Shown piece by piece: positions 61,627 through 64,000 of a stretch of 64,000 nucleotides of DNA. How positions within the stretch are numbered: position 1 is the first letter of the stretch; each line of letters begins with the position of its first letter. The notes under the pieces were generated by a model. It was not told where the DNA came from. It saw only the letters and a list, made by a program, of their open reading frames with translations, and searched no databases. The position numbers were made by a program, and so were the translations under genes. Source of the DNA: Aggregicoccus sp. 17bor-14 (GTDB taxonomy: Bacteria > Myxococcota > Myxococcia > Myxococcales > Myxococcaceae); contig NZ_VJZZ01000016.1 of NCBI RefSeq assembly GCF_009659535.1, positions 81,259 to 145,258 of the forward strand. The letters run 5' to 3'.

Positions 61627-63837
61627 ATGCACCGGCTCCTGCGCCATCTGCGGTCACTCGTCCGCCTCGGTCCGGGGAGGCCCGCGGTGTGGGCGGGCTT
61701 GAGGGCGGCGCTGGCCACGGTGCTCCCGCTCGTGGTCGCCTCCCTGCTCAGGCTGCCGGCAGCCTCGTGGGTGGGGCTCGCGGGCTACATGGTGACGCTC
61801 GCGGACAAGGGCGGCAGCTACCGCACCCGCGCGCAGACGCAGGGGGCCCTCGCGGTGCTGGCGGCGCTGGCGGTGGGGCTCGCGGCGCTGGCCGGGGGCA
61901 ATGCGGCGCTCTCGGCGCTGCTGGTGCTCGCGTGCGTCGTCGCCGGCAGCTTCGCGCGCTGCTACGGCGAGGCGGCGGCGGGCGTGGGGCGGCTGGTAGG
62001 GGTGCTGATGATCATCTCGCTCGCCACGCCGGTGGACACGCTGCAGGCGGCCGGCACGCGGGCGGGCTTCGTGCTGCTGGGCGGGGCGTGGGCGATGCTG
62101 CTCGCGCTGGGGCTGTGGCCGCTCTACCCCTACCGCCCGGCGCGCCGCGCGGTGGCCGAGGTGTACCGGGTGCTGGCCTTCACGGCGGAGGACCTCGCGC
62201 GCCGGGTGGCGGTGGACGCGGGCCCCTCGAGCTGGTCGGCGCACGCGGCGCTGCGCCACGCGCGGCTGCGGCCCACCATCGAGGCGGCGCGCACGACACT
62301 CGCCGCCACGCGCCTGGGGCGCTCGGGGGAGACGGGGCGCGGCGAGCACCTGATGGTGCTGCTGGAGGGCGCGGACCTCACCGGCACGGTGCTCATCGCG
62401 CTCGCCGAGGCGATGGAGTCCGCCGAGGGCAAGCCCGCGTACGTGCACGCGCGCGCCGAGGTGCACCGGCTCACCGAGGCGTACGGGCGCATGGCGCGCT
62501 GGGTGGTGCGGGCGCTGGAGCGCGAGCAGGACGAGGTGGAGCCGCGGGTGCCGCGCCGCGCCTCGGAGACGCTGGTGCGGCGCGCCGAGGTGGAGGAGCA
62601 GGCCGCGTTCTCCGGCGTGCGGCGCCACCCCTCGGGGCCCGTGCCGGGCTACGTGGCGGCGCTGCTGGACACGCTGCGCTCCTACGCCTCGGTGGCGTAC
62701 GAGACGGCGGCGGGGCTGCTCAGCGGGCGCCCGCCGAGCGAGAGCGGGCGGCACGCGGCGGCCGGGGCGCCGCGCGTCGGACGCAAGAGCCTCCTCGCGC
62801 CGCTGAGCGACCACCTGGGCCTGGACTCGCCCATCCTGCGCCACGCGCTGCGCGTGGGGCTGATGACCAGCTTCGCAGTGCTGCTCACGCACGCGCTGGG
62901 GCTGGACCACGGCTACTGGGTGACGGTGACGGTGCTGGTGGTGCTGCAGCCCTATGCGGCGAGCACCGAGGAGCGGGCGCTGCAGCGCGTGGTGGGCACC
63001 ATGGTGGGCGCGTGCGTGGCGGCGCTCGTCGCCACCTTCCTGCACGCGCCCTTGCCCCTGCTGGTCACCATCTTCCTGCTCTCGGGCACGGCGGTGGCCC
63101 TGATGCCGCTCAACTACGGCCTGTACCAGATGACCCTCACCCCGGCCTTCGTGCTGCTCGCGGAGATGAGCCTGCCGGGGCACCACCTCGCGGGCCAGCG
63201 CATCCTCAACACGCTGCTCGGGGGCGGGCTCGCGCTGCTGGGCACCTGGGTGCTGTGGCCCAGCCCCGAGCGGCGGCGCTTCCCGGACTTCGCGGCGGCG
63301 CTGCTGCGCGCGGATGCGCAGTACCTGAGGGAAGTGGCCGCGAGCGCGGGCGCGGCGGATGCGCGGGTGCGCGAGTCGCGGCGGCGGATGGGCAGGGCGC
63401 TGCTGGAGGCGGAGGCCTCCTTCCAGCGCCTCGCGGCGGAGTACCACGGGCCGCCCGCGGCCTTGGAGCCGGCGATGGCGCTGCTCACGTACGCGCGGCG
63501 CTTCGCCGCGGCGGTGACCACGCTGAGCGTGGAGCGCGGGGCCTCGAGCGCCGAGGTGCTCGAGCCCATCGCGGGCGCGGCGGGGCAGGCGCTGGAGGGG
63601 CTCGCGCAGTCCTTGAGCGAGGGGCGGCCGCCCGGGCCCCTGCGTCCGCTCGCGGTGCCGGCGGCGGCGCGCGGCGATGCCTTCTACGCCACGCTGCTCG
63701 AGCGCGTGCCGCGGCAGCTCGGCGTGCTGCACGGCGCGGTGGCGCGGCTCACGCGGGAAGTTCCCCTGCAGCGCCGGAAGCTGGATGGAGACAGCGCGAG
63801 GAGCGCGAGCGGTTGGAGCCTGCGCTCGCCCTCATGA
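61627..63837 (+). CDS. FUSC-family inner-membrane transporter-like protein
   Basis: A 736-residue protein with two sets of about six helices separated by a soluble segment, as in FUSC proteins (relatives of AaeB and YccS). WAGLRAALATVLPLVVASLL opens the first set, and HALRVGLMTSFAVLLTHALG with YWVTVTVLVVLQPYAASTEE and RVVGTMVGACVAALVATFL is the second, the typical FUSC core. It probably exports aromatic acids or other toxic compounds. ATG 61627 is the start. It ends just before the repeat interrupted by the second insertion sequence. Confidence 0.83.
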   Translation: MHRLLRHLRSLVRLGPGRPAVWAGLRAALATVLPLVVASLLRLPAASWVGLAGYMVTLADKGGSYRTRAQTQGALAVLAALAVGLAALAGGNAALSALLVLACVVAGSFARCYGEAAAGVGRLVGVLMIISLATPVDTLQAAGTRAGFVLLGGAWAMLLALGLWPLYPYRPARRAVAEVYRVLAFTAEDLARRVAVDAGPSSWSAHAALRHARLRPTIEAARTTLAATRLGRSGETGRGEHLMVLLEGADLTGTVLIALAEAMESAEGKPAYVHARAEVHRLTEAYGRMARWVVRALEREQDEVEPRVPRRASETLVRRAEVEEQAAFSGVRRHPSGPVPGYVAALLDTLRSYASVAYETAAGLLSGRPPSESGRHAAAGAPRVGRKSLLAPLSDHLGLDSPILRHALRVGLMTSFAVLLTHALGLDHGYWVTVTVLVVLQPYAASTEERALQRVVGTMVGACVAALVATFLHAPLPLLVTIFLLSGTAVALMPLNYGLYQMTLTPAFVLLAEMSLPGHHLAGQRILNTLLGGGLALLGTWVLWPSPERRRFPDFAAALLRADAQYLREVAASAGAADARVRESRRRMGRALLEAEASFQRLAAEYHGPPAALEPAMALLTYARRFAAAVTTLSVERGASSAEVLEPIAGAAGQALEGLAQSLSEGRPPGPLRPLAVPAAARGDAFYATLLERVPRQLGVLHGAVARLTREVPLQRRKLDGDSARSASGWSLRSPS

Positions 63838-63861
63838 ATTGGAAGGCAGCGGGTTCCCCCG

Positions 63862-63880
63862 TGTCCCCTCTCCCCCTGGG
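63862..63880 (+). repeat. REP-like repeat copy 8, left part (interrupted by IS)
   Basis: TGTCCCCTCTCCCCCTGGG is the left arm and loop of the repeat, cut at the same base as copy 4 by the second insertion sequence. Confidence 0.83.
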
Positions 63881-64000
63881 CAGGGCAAACGCATCTCAGG
63901 TCGAGGGAAGTCCGCCCTTTAGCAGGTGCAGGAGGTAGGCGTCGTTGCGGGCCGCGTGCGCGCGTTTGAGGGCGACGCCGAGGCGCACGCTCTTGTCCTG
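63881..64000 (-). mobile_element. Second copy of the ISAs1-family insertion sequence, left end only
   Basis: It begins with the same terminal repeat CAGGGCAAACGCATCT and matches the first 120 bases of the complete copy at 10172 except for one base (GCAGGAGG against GCAGCAGG). The rest lies beyond the window. Confidence 0.93.
63896..64000 (-). CDS. ISAs1-family transposase, 3' end only
   Basis: The last 34 codons and stop of a transposase nearly identical to the one at 10187-11344 (one base change in the visible part). It is cut by the window edge, so whether it is intact cannot be said. Confidence 0.88.
   Translation of the reverse strand, partial: QDKSVRLGVALKRAHAARNDAYLLHLLKGGLPST

Overview
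The window reads as chromosomal DNA of a myxobacterium, most likely suborder Cystobacterineae (Myxococcota). The reasons are very high GC throughout, strong GC-third-position bias, a DUF2378/TIGR02265 gene (35652-36215; a family largely confined to myxobacteria), many large secreted lipoproteins with PDAG, SBBP, YD or Ig-like repeats, and an NtrC-type sigma-54 activator. The genus cannot be fixed from this sequence. No rRNA, tRNA or CRISPR array was found.

Layout. 1-4.1 kb: porin (partial), diguanylate cyclase, SUFU-domain protein, small lipoprotein, transporter-like membrane protein. 4.2-10.1 kb: D-lactate dehydrogenase, acyl-CoA:acetate CoA-transferase, then the nirK-nirV-sco cluster of copper nitrite reduction. 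10.1-11.4 kb: a complete ISAs1-family insertion sequence. 11.4-12.7 kb: remnants of toxin-immunity type genes (frameshifted Imm8, DUF4279). 12.7-18.5 kb: CBS protein, a 37-residue membrane peptide, VOC protein, SDR/LysR pair, NnrS. 18.6-31.7 kb: a dense low-oxygen/nitric-oxide/stress block (hemN, two hemerythrins, three CBS proteins, a 12-helix membrane protein, quinol-type norB, a universal stress protein, a tyrosine-decarboxylase-like enzyme, a TraR/DksA-type protein, an NtrC-family response regulator, hibernation factor hpf). 32-64 kb: ordinary accessory and housekeeping genes (outer-membrane proteins, cytochromes, hemG, plsC, LpxL-like acyltransferase, peptidases, lipoproteins, glycosyltransferase, ferritin-like protein, FUSC transporter). 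The window ends inside a second copy of the same insertion sequence.

How the genes may work together. NirK makes NO from nitrite, qNOR reduces NO to N2O, and NnrS and hemerythrins fit NO or O2 handling. HemN supplies haem without oxygen, LdhA and the CoA-transferase fit fermentative carbon flow, and Usp/CBS/TraR/HPF fit energy-limited survival. The main discovery is regulatory. A 15-bp palindrome close to GCGCAA-N3-TTGCGC sits 30-32 bp upstream of a -24/-12-like (sigma-54-type) element in front of nirK, hemN, norB, a hemerythrin/decarboxylase operon, the TraR-like gene, a CBS gene and the 37-residue peptide gene. Related elements precede hpf and other CBS genes. The orphan NtrC-type regulator inside the block is the obvious candidate activator. 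This looks like a local low-oxygen/NO/stationary survival regulon; no described regulon with this operator is known to me.

A second discovery concerns mobile DNA. A palindromic intergenic repeat (REP-like hairpin) occurs at least eight times, and both ISAs1 copies are inserted at the same position within it, the complete one with a 9-bp target duplication.
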